In this document: positions 15,759 to 23,491 of the stretch, in pieces
Numbering within the stretch: position 1 is the stretch's first letter
Layout of the letters: every line of letters begins with the position of its first letter
NCBI GenBank assembly: GCA_964654695.1
Contig: CAZZKJ010000027.1
Coordinates: forward strand, 1 to 28,085
Length of the DNA stretch: 28,085 bases
Direction: 5' to 3'
From: CAZZKJ01 sp964654695
Lineage (GTDB): Bacteria > Krumholzibacteriota > Krumholzibacteriia > WVZY01
Notes under the pieces: generated by a model
Seen by the model: only the letters and a program-made list of their open reading frames with translations
Told to the model about the DNA's origin: nothing
Databases searched by the model: none
Program-made: the position numbers and the translations under genes

Positions 15759-16274
15759 CTATTTATGACACGTTAGACAATCAAACGGCGCCGATCTCGA
15801 CTTGTGGCATGTCACGCACCACCCCATCTCGAGCGATTTCACCCGGCGGACTCTGCTCATCACACCGACGTCGCCGTGGCAATTCGAGCAGTCGACACCC
15901 GCCTTTATATGGCGCTTATGCGTAAAATAAACATACTTGCGTTTACGTATCCTGTGCACGCGGATCCAGGGGATAGGTTCCTTTTTCCCCCAATACTCGT
16001 GGATTTTTTTTACTTCGGGCCTGTCGGTCGCGACGGCTTTATGACAGGACATGCACTTTGCAACTGAAGGCACACCCGCAGACGCTGTTTTGCCTGCGTA
16101 GAGGTGACAATAATCGCACTTCAGACCGATCCGTGAAACGTGAATCTTGTGGCTGAATGCAATGGGTTGTTCCGGCGGCATCTTTGTGCGCTCCCAATGT
16201 CTCCCCATCGCCAGAAAGACGGCTGTGAAAAAAAAGTAATAAACGATAAGCCCCATGGGAATCAGCCTGCGCAC
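15759..16274 (-). CDS. actA: Alternative complex III subunit ActA (pentahaem cytochrome c)
   Basis: 171 residues from GTG 16274 with GGAG about 12 bases upstream. One N-terminal membrane anchor (PMGLIVYYFFFTAVFLAMG) precedes five C-x-x-C-H haem sites: CDYCH, CMSCH, CSNCH, CVTCH and CLTCH. Five haems and an N-terminal anchor match ActA, which accepts electrons from ActB. The chain ends two residues after the start of the last haem motif (CHK), shorter than many ActA. It begins 6 bases after the cytochrome fusion gene. The many HK/KR pairs are usual in this protein. Confidence 0.9.
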   Translation of the reverse strand: MRRLIPMGLIVYYFFFTAVFLAMGRHWERTKMPPEQPIAFSHKIHVSRIGLKCDYCHLYAGKTASAGVPSVAKCMSCHKAVATDRPEVKKIHEYWGKKEPIPWIRVHRIRKRKYVYFTHKRHIKAGVDCSNCHGDVGVMSRVRRVKSLEMGWCVTCHKSRSAPFDCLTCHK

Positions 16275-16280
16275 GATTCG

Positions 16281-17588
16281 TTATTGCTCCTTGCGGTTTT
16301 TTTGAAAATTCCGCACTTCTTCCAGAAGATAATGAGCTACGGCTTCTATTTCGTCTGTCTCCAAACCCGGATCGGGCATCTCCGGATAGTCCGGGTTTTT
16401 TGCTACGGGGTGTTTGAGGAACGCTAGCAAGGCTTCTATATCATCGAAATATTTTGGAACCACTTTAACTAGGGGAGGGCCCAGCACCTCCTCGTCCAAA
16501 GCGTGACAAAGCGAGCAAACATCATCGAAAACACCGGCGCCCATCTTCAGTAGATCTTCATGGGTAATGTTCTCTGCTTCCCGGGACGGCTCCGCTTCCC
16601 GCGATGCTGCAGCCGTCATCTCGAGCCTTGCAAAGCGTTCTTTTGATGACACTTCCAGATTGTTGCGATCGATGAGAATTACACCGAGAAACAGCAAAAG
16701 CACAAGTACAAATGCCGGGGCGCCTCTGGCCGGCCGGCGCGATGTGAGGATGGAGAGCAAAAGCAGGGACAGGATCAAAAGACATATGATAGCCCCCGCG
16801 CTTATGAAGTAAGTCGCCGGGGAAATAGAAGCTTCCGGCAACGTCGCCAAGTACCAGGCCCAGAAAAGGGGAGCTACCAGCGAGAAGAACAATCCGAGAC
16901 CGGCTCCGAATCTAATGATGAAGTTCGATCCTTCACTTTTGCCTGGATCAGCATCAGGATACCCTCTTGGAAAGAAAAACAGTGCGGCGATGCCGGTGGC
17001 TATAAATGCCGTCGCCATGAACAGCTTTGCCTTTATAAAAACGGTCCATGACAACAACAACTCCAGCGGGTTGTCGATGAAGCTCCATTTTTCGGGATCG
17101 ATGAGTCTCGTCTCCACCGCGAGAAAAACAAAATAACCGGCCAACAGAAAAAACAATCCCCCCAAGCCGGCCCCCAGAAAAGAGCGCCCAGGCCTCCCTT
17201 GCCTTACCGAATGCTTGAAAATAAACATTAGCCAAAAACCCAAAACTACGGGAAGACATGCGTATATCTGGTAATCGAGAAAGGATGCGTCCGACCGGTA
17301 TAAGAGCTGGTGGTTGATAAGAGAAAGCGTGACCATGGGTACGATGCCGAGAAAAAACACCGTTCCCTTGTTGTAGGCGGCCATAATGCTGAAGGCAAAA
17401 CCGGTTCGGGCGCAGGAAGTTTGTTTTTTGTCCGCTCCGAGAATATTGAAAATCACCGCCAGCACAGAGCTTCCAAGAACAATACCCATGTAAGGCAGAT
17501 GCACTGATAGAGTTATGACCTTCAACAGTTTGAGAAGACCCAAATGTTCCGGGTTGGGCGGAATTATGGTTTGTCCGATAAATTCCAT
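16281..17588 (-). CDS. Multi-pass membrane protein fused to a C-terminal monohaem cytochrome c, ACIII-associated
   Basis: 435 residues from ATG 17588; the frame opens earlier (17651) but MEFIGQTIIPPNPEHL is the natural N-terminus. Residues 15-305 contain about nine hydrophobic helices, with histidines at helix ends (SVHLPYMGIV, LINHQLLY), reminiscent of cytochrome bd subunit I-like proteins, but I cannot confirm haem ligands. After a linker, residues 345-430 are a class I cytochrome c with CSLCH (358-362), GPPL and PEMP, where Met404 may be the distal ligand. It is 6 bases upstream of actA. The ACIII monohaem subunit ActE is missing here, so the fused domain is a plausible substitute or electron exit. 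Overlaps the small ORF upstream by 25 bases. Confidence 0.7.
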   Translation of the reverse strand: MEFIGQTIIPPNPEHLGLLKLLKVITLSVHLPYMGIVLGSSVLAVIFNILGADKKQTSCARTGFAFSIMAAYNKGTVFFLGIVPMVTLSLINHQLLYRSDASFLDYQIYACLPVVLGFWLMFIFKHSVRQGRPGRSFLGAGLGGLFFLLAGYFVFLAVETRLIDPEKWSFIDNPLELLLSWTVFIKAKLFMATAFIATGIAALFFFPRGYPDADPGKSEGSNFIIRFGAGLGLFFSLVAPLFWAWYLATLPEASISPATYFISAGAIICLLILSLLLLSILTSRRPARGAPAFVLVLLLFLGVILIDRNNLEVSSKERFARLEMTAAASREAEPSREAENITHEDLLKMGAGVFDDVCSLCHALDEEVLGPPLVKVVPKYFDDIEALLAFLKHPVAKNPDYPEMPDPGLETDEIEAVAHYLLEEVRNFQKNRKEQ

Positions 17589-17740
17589 GCTTGTCGTCTG
17601 TACCTGGCTGCGATCATATAAGCAGCAAAGATCAAGGCGCTGAAGCCCCAAAGCGATATGAGCATCATTCTCTTGGTATAATCGCCGGGTATATCATGCC
17701 TGGAGAGAACAAAGATCGAGGGTTTGCTGAAATAACGCAT
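17564..17740 (-). CDS. 58-residue single-helix membrane protein at the head of the ACIII gene set
   Basis: A 59-codon frame from ATG 17740 to TAA 17564-17566. The product begins MRYFSKPSIFVLSRHDIPGD and has one membrane helix at about 26-45 (MLISLWGFSALIFAAYMIAA) followed by a basic RYRRQ, so the C-terminus is predicted cytoplasmic. It fills the space between the Ig-like lipoprotein gene (stop at 17765) and the cytochrome fusion, overlapping the latter by 25 bases, consistent with coupling. No good ribosome site is seen; TTG 17743 directly precedes the ATG in frame. Small one-helix subunits are common in respiratory complexes (CydX-like), but I recognise no family. Evidence is the helix, position and spacing. 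Confidence 0.6.
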   Translation of the reverse strand: MRYFSKPSIFVLSRHDIPGDYTKRMMLISLWGFSALIFAAYMIAARYRRQAWNLSDKP

Positions 17741-17764
17741 CAAGTCGCCGCTGTGCTTGTTTAT

Positions 17765-19744
17765 TTATCTTCCTCTCTTTTCCATCGCAGCACTTATAGC
17801 CTGTGAAAGTCGACGCAGCATAAGCTGCCGCTTATCCGTCACGCGGTTGTTCACGATCCATGAACGTCCTCCGCGCAGCGGCGGGGCCGGACCCGAACCG
17901 GGATCGTCCATTTCTATATCGATATTCATCGCGTCGCTTCCGTTTTGAACAGTCACCGGTTCCATCGATCCTCCGACTTCATAAAAGCCGGCGGGATCGA
18001 CCGCGGGATCATAAATGGAATCGCCGTTAATATCGAGAAATGCCCCTATAAAATACGTTCCATCGGATAGACCGACTTCGAGCGATGAGATCTGGTACTC
18101 ATCGTCCCATCCCATGTTGCCGGATGTTCCGTAATCAGGTTGAGGAAGCCCCCCGGTCGTGTCGAAGCCAACGGTGTCAAAGGCGCCGACGAAATAATTA
18201 TAGTTGTAATAATTATAAGAGAACGTAGTTCCAATGTAGATGGCCCTGCCTGATATTACCTCGGGATCGAAAAGTGCGAAGTCTATGCCCGTTAACGGAT
18301 TTCCCCCTGCAATCAATATTGAATCGGGTTCCATGGGACCCGGGGGGGGAGTGAACACAACGCCGTATGTTCCCACAGCGTCACCGTAATCGGGAATGAA
18401 CTGGCCGTCATCGTTGGAATCCATTATAGAGAAGGGAAAATAATATCCGTCCTCAAGATGCATTACCGAATACGACCCTCCAGGGCCTACTACCGCGCTT
18501 CCCCCAATCGGGGGAGGCCCGGAGCCCTGGTACTGGAAAGGATTGGAGGTGAAGGCCGCGACGATGGCGCCGCTGGGATCGGATGCATAGTTAGAATTGG
18601 GATCGCCGGCGATGGTTCCGGAAAATCTTCCCCCCGGCAAAGAAGGGCCGGTTGAAAAAGCGAAAGGATATGATGACGCAAGATGGTTGCCGGCAAAATC
18701 AGAAACCGCTCCCTCGATGATCAGAAGCGAGTAGGTTGTATCGGGCAAAAGGAGACTGTCGGGTTGATAGTTCATCGTTTTGCCGGAATTCGACCATGTA
18801 ACGATTCCGTTACCGCTTTCGGGAGTCATCAGCACGGAACCTCCTTGCATGGAATTGGGATCTATCGGCTCGGAAAAAGTAATCTGAATGGTCTTGTCCA
18901 ACGGTACTTTCAATTCTCCTTCGGCCGGAGAGGTGCTTACCACGGTCGGAGGTGTATTATCCGGCGTGCTCGTTGTGGTAAAAGACCATGAAGAAGCGGC
19001 CAGGTAATTCAGGTTCCAGTCTCTTGCTGTTAAGGCGGCGAATCCTACGTTGTACTGCGATCCGTACTGAAGGGCGGCATCGGGCGTAAACAGGAATACA
19101 TTGCTGTTATCGGTATGAACGCCGAACGCGACATTTCCCCCCGGCCCCGTCCAGCTGAAAGCCTGCTCCACCGAATTATAATCCATGCCTTCCGAAAAAG
19201 TAACCACGACGGATTGGCCGATACCAACGTTGGAGGCGCCGCTTTGCGGGGTGCGGTCCACGATCACCGGATCGGTGATATCGGGCGTGCTGACACCGGC
19301 AAACCCAATTGTGTCCGGCGCGGCCATCATGTTGCCGGCTTTGTCTTTTACGCCGTGAACGATGCAGCCGTAGTCGGTTGCCGCCTGCATATCCGGGCTC
19401 ACGGCCAGGGATACGGTTTTGCCGTCGAGTAGCAGGGCCGCTGAGTTAACATTCAATGTATCTCCGGATACGGTTCTGGCCAGTCCAGTGCGGGATTGTC
19501 CGGATGACGCCGTAAACGTTCCTTTATAAATCTCGTAATATGTCAAATGTTCGGCCGTAGCTTTATCCACGGCTTCGCTGAATGTGACTTCCATATGAAA
19601 GAGATCTATAGGCGTAACGCTTGCGAGAATGGGCGGAGTAGTATCGATGTTCCCGTTATTCTCAATAGTCGTGCTCTCGCTGCAGCCTCCCAGCCAAAAA
19701 GCGATAGCGGAGATCATTATTATAGACGCGAGTTTATTAAACAT
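17765..19744 (-). CDS. Ig-like (Big_5 type) repeat lipoprotein
   Basis: 659 residues from ATG 19744, chosen because GAGGAGG lies 6 bases upstream and a lipoprotein signal follows directly: FNKLASIIMISAIAFWLGGC with Cys21. Three Big_5-type Ig-like repeats span about 37-365, each with a T-P-x-x-G start (TPQSGASNVGIGQSVVVTFS, SPAEGELKVPLDKTIQITFS) and, in the last two, a W-SFTT or FAFSTG end. Two further segments resemble SdrD-B/carboxypeptidase-regulatory domains and hold acidic calcium-type loops DSNDDGQFIPDYGD and DINGDSIYDPAVD. A Tyr/Asn-rich stretch (SYNYYNYNYF) lies between them. Probably an outer-membrane or surface lipoprotein. It ends only 24 bases before the small membrane protein, so it may share the ACIII transcript, though a link in function is not evident. 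Confidence 0.75.
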   Translation of the reverse strand: MFNKLASIIMISAIAFWLGGCSESTTIENNGNIDTTPPILASVTPIDLFHMEVTFSEAVDKATAEHLTYYEIYKGTFTASSGQSRTGLARTVSGDTLNVNSAALLLDGKTVSLAVSPDMQAATDYGCIVHGVKDKAGNMMAAPDTIGFAGVSTPDITDPVIVDRTPQSGASNVGIGQSVVVTFSEGMDYNSVEQAFSWTGPGGNVAFGVHTDNSNVFLFTPDAALQYGSQYNVGFAALTARDWNLNYLAASSWSFTTTSTPDNTPPTVVSTSPAEGELKVPLDKTIQITFSEPIDPNSMQGGSVLMTPESGNGIVTWSNSGKTMNYQPDSLLLPDTTYSLLIIEGAVSDFAGNHLASSYPFAFSTGPSLPGGRFSGTIAGDPNSNYASDPSGAIVAAFTSNPFQYQGSGPPPIGGSAVVGPGGSYSVMHLEDGYYFPFSIMDSNDDGQFIPDYGDAVGTYGVVFTPPPGPMEPDSILIAGGNPLTGIDFALFDPEVISGRAIYIGTTFSYNYYNYNYFVGAFDTVGFDTTGGLPQPDYGTSGNMGWDDEYQISSLEVGLSDGTYFIGAFLDINGDSIYDPAVDPAGFYEVGGSMEPVTVQNGSDAMNIDIEMDDPGSGPAPPLRGGRSWIVNNRVTDKRQLMLRRLSQAISAAMEKRGR

Positions 19745-19799
19745 AATGTCCCTCCTCTGAAACAAAGTTCAATATCATTACCGGAATAACATAATCAAT

Positions 19800-19829
19800 A
19801 CAATAGAGCAGCCGGGATTGAATTGGCAA
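19800..19829 (-). promoter_or_regulatory. Candidate promoter for the lipoprotein-ACIII transcript
   Basis: On the minus strand TTGCCA (19829-19824) and TATTGT (19805-19800) are separated by 18 bases, about 55 bases before the start codon. Both boxes are imperfect. The 274-base divergent gap shows no other clear element for this direction. Confidence 0.3.
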
Positions 19830-19945
19830 TTGATTTTTGCCTTCCACCCGCTGGGGGTCCGATCGCTTTGTTCTCTCAAAGTAATCATTGCGCACACGGC
19901 GGCGAAGTCCTATGGTTTGATCCGTTGGATTGAGGGCGCGGATTT

Positions 19946-19973
19946 TTGACAGCAGAACATGAGGCCATAACAT
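19946..19973 (+). promoter_or_regulatory. Candidate promoter for yggS
   Basis: A perfect TTGACA at 19946-19951 and TAACAT at 19968-19973 are separated by 16 bases. TATACT at 19991-19996 is another -10-like hexamer without a good -35. The start codon is at 20019. Confidence 0.4.
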
Positions 19974-20018
19974 TTGTTTTAGAACAGTTTTATACTATGT
20001 AAGGCCGGAATAGGAATC

Positions 20019-20705
20019 ATGGCTTCTGTAAGTAATAATGTTGCCGCGGTCAAGGACAGGATCGCCGCTGCCCTCCGGCGCGCCGGCCGGGAGAGCGACG
20101 AAATCACGATAGTGGGAGTTACAAAAACGCTCGGGGCCGGACGTGTTGAAGAGCTGATAAAAAGCGGCATCGATGATATCGGCGAAAACAGGGTTCAGGA
20201 ATCGCTGGAAAAAATGGAATCGGTCTCTCTTGAATGCAGATGGCATTTAATCGGCACGCTTCAGAGAAACAAGGCCGCCAAAGCGCTGGGAAGGTTTTAT
20301 CTTATTCACTCCGTCGACAGCGTAAAACTGGCCGCAACCTTGAGCCGCCTGGGCAGAGAAAAAGGAATTTCAACGAATATCCTTATCGAAGTCAATACGA
20401 GCGGCGAAGAGTCGAAACATGGATTCGATCCCAATAAAGCCGCGGATGCCGCCGGCGCCATTATCGCCATGCCCAATATCGAGTTAAAAGGATTGATGAC
20501 AATCGGGCCGCTTACGGATAATGAATCTGAAGTGAGGGGGTCTTTCAAAATGCTTCGCAACCTGCGCGATCGCACGGAGATGTCTTTGGGCGAAAAGCTG
20601 CCGGAATTGAGCATGGGTATGAGTGATGATTTTGAAATAGCGCTCGAAGAAGGATCCACCCTGATACGCCTGGGAAGGGTCCTCGCGGGCCCGAGGCGTG
20701 TATAG
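20019..20705 (+). CDS. yggS: YggS/PROSC-family pyridoxal phosphate homeostasis protein
   Basis: 228 residues, the usual length, in a single alanine-racemase-like TIM barrel. PLP-binding Lys36 lies in IVGVTKT. Other family motifs in order are IGENRVQE, WHLIGTLQRNKAA, IHSVDS, ILIEVNTSGEESKHG, GLMTIGP, LSMGMSDDFEIALEEGST and IRLGRVLAGPR. The protein binds PLP in the cytosol and buffers its supply without catalysing a known reaction. AGGAA precedes ATG 20019. As in many bacteria it lies near divIVA and a DUF167 (yggU) gene; yggT and proC are absent. A 277-base non-coding gap follows, with only a weak 7-base inverted repeat (20891/20918). Confidence 0.93.
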   Translation: MASVSNNVAAVKDRIAAALRRAGRESDEITIVGVTKTLGAGRVEELIKSGIDDIGENRVQESLEKMESVSLECRWHLIGTLQRNKAAKALGRFYLIHSVDSVKLAATLSRLGREKGISTNILIEVNTSGEESKHGFDPNKAADAAGAIIAMPNIELKGLMTIGPLTDNESEVRGSFKMLRNLRDRTEMSLGEKLPELSMGMSDDFEIALEEGSTLIRLGRVLAGPRRV

Positions 20706-20982
20706 AAAAGTTCCGCGCTATCCCGCCGGGGTGGTTGAAATCCTGCCGCCTCGAGGTTTCGCGAAAAAACCGGATTCCAGAAATGAAAGCCAATCGGTTT
20801 TAATTCAAAAAGTTATAGAATACGGCTTTCCCGGCGATTACCCGTGATTGGCTTAATAATTGCTATTTTAAGGCTTTACGAAATCCAGAGAAAACCGATA
20901 ATAATAAATGGTCGCGGCGGTTTTTATTAGAGCATGATAGACTTCAAATATATATTTTGCACATATCCTACAGGAGGAAAAG

Positions 20983-22101
20983 ATGCGTATTACACCGCTT
21001 GATATCCGGAAACAGGAATTTCGCAGATCCATGAGGGGGTTGGACTCCGATGAAGTCTATGCTTTTTTGGCAACCATTGCCGATGAGTACGAGACAATTC
21101 TCACCGACAACAAAGCACTCAAAGACAGGCTTCTTGAGCTCGATGACAAGGTTCAGGAATACCGGAACATGGAGAAAACCCTGCGAAATACTCTGCTGAC
21201 GGCGGAAAGAGTAAACGTCGAAGCCAAGGAAAACGCCCGCAGGGAAGCGGGTTTGATTATTAAGGAAGCCGAGATGGAAGCGGACAAGGCTTTCAAGAAC
21301 ATAAAGGACGAAGCCATGGAGCTTCGCAATATCATACAGGATTTAAAGCGCGAGAAGGAAAGCTATTTATCGAGGCTGAAGATGCTTGCGGAATCGCATT
21401 TGAAGTTCATAGAGAATGCGGAAAATGATTTCAAAACCGACGATTTGGCAGTGGACAAAATGCTGAACAAAGCAGAAAAGAAAAGCTCTACATACAAAAG
21501 CGCTTCCATGGAAAAGAAATTTTCCTCCGCTGGGAATAAGACAGCAGGACCCGCTATCAAACCCGATCTTAGCGCGGAAAAGACCGCCGAGAACGTGCCG
21601 CGTGACGGAAGCATACCGGACTTGAATGATGTCCTGGACAAGATGGCGGAAAACCAAAAAGAGGCCATTCATCCGTCAAAGAGTGTAGGCCCTGCGGACA
21701 ACCACTGGCATCCTTCTCCCTATGCGCGTCAAAACAACAGCGAAGGTCAAACGGCGCGTGAAAAGCCTCTCCCATCCAAAAACACTGCCGAATCCAAGCC
21801 GGATGAATCGGCTAGAAAAACGGTGGCCGAAAAAGACTTTCAAAAACCGCCCCCGGCACCGAAAGTCGAAGCAGCTCAAGAGGATAAGCCCATGGCCAAG
21901 GTACCCGCGGCAAAAAACCCTGCTCCCGAAAAACCCGCAGGAGGTAAGCCCCGGGAAGCCCAAACCGAAAAGGCGACCGTCCAGGCCGTATCAAAAGGCG
22001 AAACACTTGCCGAAACGAACGCGCAGGATGATGAATGGTCTCTGGAGAGGCTGAAACGCGACATACTCTCCGGCGACTCCAAGGGCAATGAAGACGATTG
22101 A
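20983..22101 (+). CDS. DivIVA-domain coiled-coil protein with long disordered tail
   Basis: 372 residues; AGGAGG at 20972-20977 sets ATG 20983. The N-terminus TPLDIRKQEFRRSMRGLDSDEVYAFL is the DivIVA membrane-binding domain, with Phe13 and Arg14-15 at the site of the membrane-inserting Phe-Arg of the family. A coiled coil runs about 28-150 (ENARREAGLIIKEAEMEADK). Residues 155-345 are low-complexity, rich in Lys, Pro, Ala and Glu and probably disordered. The last 25 residues (DDEWSLERLKRDILSGD) look like a short conserved peptide. DivIVA proteins gather at curved membrane and organise poles, septum or wall growth. The stop overlaps the DUF167 start by 14 bases. The tail is unusually long compared with the 160-230 residues common elsewhere. 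Confidence 0.85.
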   Translation: MRITPLDIRKQEFRRSMRGLDSDEVYAFLATIADEYETILTDNKALKDRLLELDDKVQEYRNMEKTLRNTLLTAERVNVEAKENARREAGLIIKEAEMEADKAFKNIKDEAMELRNIIQDLKREKESYLSRLKMLAESHLKFIENAENDFKTDDLAVDKMLNKAEKKSSTYKSASMEKKFSSAGNKTAGPAIKPDLSAEKTAENVPRDGSIPDLNDVLDKMAENQKEAIHPSKSVGPADNHWHPSPYARQNNSEGQTAREKPLPSKNTAESKPDESARKTVAEKDFQKPPPAPKVEAAQEDKPMAKVPAAKNPAPEKPAGGKPREAQTEKATVQAVSKGETLAETNAQDDEWSLERLKRDILSGDSKGNEDD

Positions 22102-22381
22102 TAATTCGAAAAACGGGTGGATTGCAATATCGATTCATGTAATTCCGCGGTCGTCGAGTAGCGATATAATCGGCTGGACGGCCGAAGGATCCCTGAAAGC
22201 AAAAATCTCATCGCCCCCTGTAGATGATTCCGCCAACAAGGAATTGATTCGCCTGCTTTCAAAGCATCTCGACATCAAGAAAGCCGATATCCGTATTTCC
22301 TCCGGCCGGCATTCCAAGAATAAGCGTGTCGAAATACCCTGCGAGTGCAAGAATCGTCTTTTAAGCTTCGAAGACATTTGA
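22088..22381 (+). CDS. DUF167 (YggU) family protein
   Basis: 97 residues. The family pattern is present: ISIHVIPRSSSSDIIGW, GSLKAKISSPPVDDSANKEL, and IRISSGRHSKNKRVEI. DUF167 proteins are small cytosolic alpha/beta proteins of unknown role, commonly encoded beside yggS/yggT. The gene overlaps divIVA by 14 bases; AAGGG just upstream is a modest ribosome site. The C-terminal extension CECKNRLLSFEDI contains two Cys not typical of the family. A short GC stem (CTCC-CGC-GGAG) followed by T6 near 22429-22446 could act as a weak terminator. Confidence 0.88.
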   Translation: MKTIDNSKNGWIAISIHVIPRSSSSDIIGWTAEGSLKAKISSPPVDDSANKELIRLLSKHLDIKKADIRISSGRHSKNKRVEIPCECKNRLLSFEDI

Positions 22382-22495
22382 TACAATTCATAGCTCTTTC
22401 AAACATGATCACATAAAATATCACAACGGGCTCCCGCGGAGTTTTTTCAAGACATTGCTTCGCGACAGGCCGTTCGTTATTAAGGAGGAAAAGTA

Positions 22496-23317
22496 TTGAA
22501 AGGATTGTATGAAAACATAAACGAAGCGAAGGAGTTCGTACGAACCAGAGTAAAGACGGAACCCGGCCATGCATTGATTCTGGGTACCGGTATGGGGGGT
22601 GTTGCGGATTCGATCGAGCAGCACGCGGTCATTCCGTATGAAGAGATTCCACACTTTATGGCTTCCACTATTGCCGGTCACGCCGGCAACCTGGTTGTCG
22701 GCGAGCTCGGCGGCAAGCCGGTTGTCGCAATGCAGGGACGCATCCATTATTACGAAGGCTATTCGATGAAGGATGTTACTTTTCCACTGAGGGTGATGAG
22801 GGCGATGGGCGCCCGGGAACTCATCATGTCTAATGCCGTCGGGGGCATGAATCCCCATCTGGACCGCGGCGATATCGTTGTAATTACAGACCATATAAAC
22901 CTGATGGGAGACAACCCGCTCATAGGCTGGAACGACGAGCGCCTGGGTCCCCGCTTTCCCGATATGTCCGAACCATATTCGCGCGAAGCGGGAAGGATTT
23001 TCGAAAGCATAGCGGCCGGGCAGGGAATCAACGTACGCCGGGCGGTTTTGGCCGCTGTTGCGGGCCCAAACCTGGAAACCGCTGCGGAGTACAGGCTGCT
23101 GCGCCGGGGGGGAGCGGACGTGGTCGGCATGTCCATGGTTCCGGAATCCCTTGTGGCCGTGCATTCGGGAATGAAGGTGCTGGGGTTGGCGATAGTGACC
23201 GATCTCTGCCTGCCGGATCATCTGGAGCCGGCGAACATAGATGAGATTATCAAAACCGCAACAACTTCGGAAAAAAAGCTACGCGTTCTCGTAACGGAAT
23301 ACCTTGAGAAGACATAA
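22496..23317 (+). CDS. Purine nucleoside phosphorylase (family 2, trimeric type) with Asp at the base-specificity position
   Basis: 273 residues. AGGAGG at 22483-22488 places the start at TTG 22496, seven bases on. It cleaves purine nucleosides with phosphate to free base and ribose-1-phosphate for salvage. Motifs: phosphate loop ILGTGMGG (28-35), catalytic-loop IAGHAGNLVVGEL with His62, phosphate/ribose MQGRIHYYEGY (79-89), NAVGGMNP (113-120) and base/ribose VGMSMVPES (210-218). At the residue that is Asn (human Asn243) in 6-oxopurine enzymes this protein has Asp236 (IVTDLC). Asp there is known from 6-aminopurine and methylthioadenosine enzymes, so adenosine-type substrates are possible. The rest is closer to PNP than to MTAP. 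Confidence 0.88.
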   Translation: MKGLYENINEAKEFVRTRVKTEPGHALILGTGMGGVADSIEQHAVIPYEEIPHFMASTIAGHAGNLVVGELGGKPVVAMQGRIHYYEGYSMKDVTFPLRVMRAMGARELIMSNAVGGMNPHLDRGDIVVITDHINLMGDNPLIGWNDERLGPRFPDMSEPYSREAGRIFESIAAGQGINVRRAVLAAVAGPNLETAAEYRLLRRGGADVVGMSMVPESLVAVHSGMKVLGLAIVTDLCLPDHLEPANIDEIIKTATTSEKKLRVLVTEYLEKT

Positions 23318-23382
23318 GGTCCTCCCCTACGAAACCGGTTGATTTTTCGCGCGCCGATAAGATAGTATATTGCGTTTTAGCA

Positions 23383-23399
23383 GCCGGGCACCCGGTTTT
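23383..23399 (+). terminator. Short GC hairpin with T-run in the pnp-ileS gap
   Basis: GCCGGG-CA-CCCGGT followed by TTT folds as a 4-base CCGG stem with GCAC loop plus wobble, then a T4 run. It could be a weak terminator after the phosphorylase gene or a leader hairpin of ileS. Imperfect TTGATT and TAGTAT boxes at 23339 and 23363 lie just upstream. Confidence 0.3.
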
Positions 23400-23491
23400 G
23401 CCGAATAATCACAGCCGCAAACACGAATCTCTACAAGGTTTCCGATACCGGCGCCGCCGATAATGCGGAAACGCGAAAGTTGATTGAACTC

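Noticed and set aside
18190..18222. AT-rich ATAATTATA repeat as regulatory element
   Set aside because: It encodes the Tyr/Asn-rich stretch inside the Ig-like lipoprotein; codon composition explains it.
20891..20924. AAAACCG...CGGTTTT as terminator before divIVA
   Set aside because: Arms of 7 bases are separated by 20 bases and AT-rich; stability is poor and a ribosome site follows closely.
22421..23221. 266-codon open frame on - strand
   Set aside because: Antisense to the purine nucleoside phosphorylase; His/Arg/Gln-rich shadow translation without family features.
23318..23491. T-box or other riboswitch upstream of ileS
   Set aside because: No T-box consensus (AGGGTGGNACCGCG-like) or conserved stem was found; only a short GC hairpin is present.
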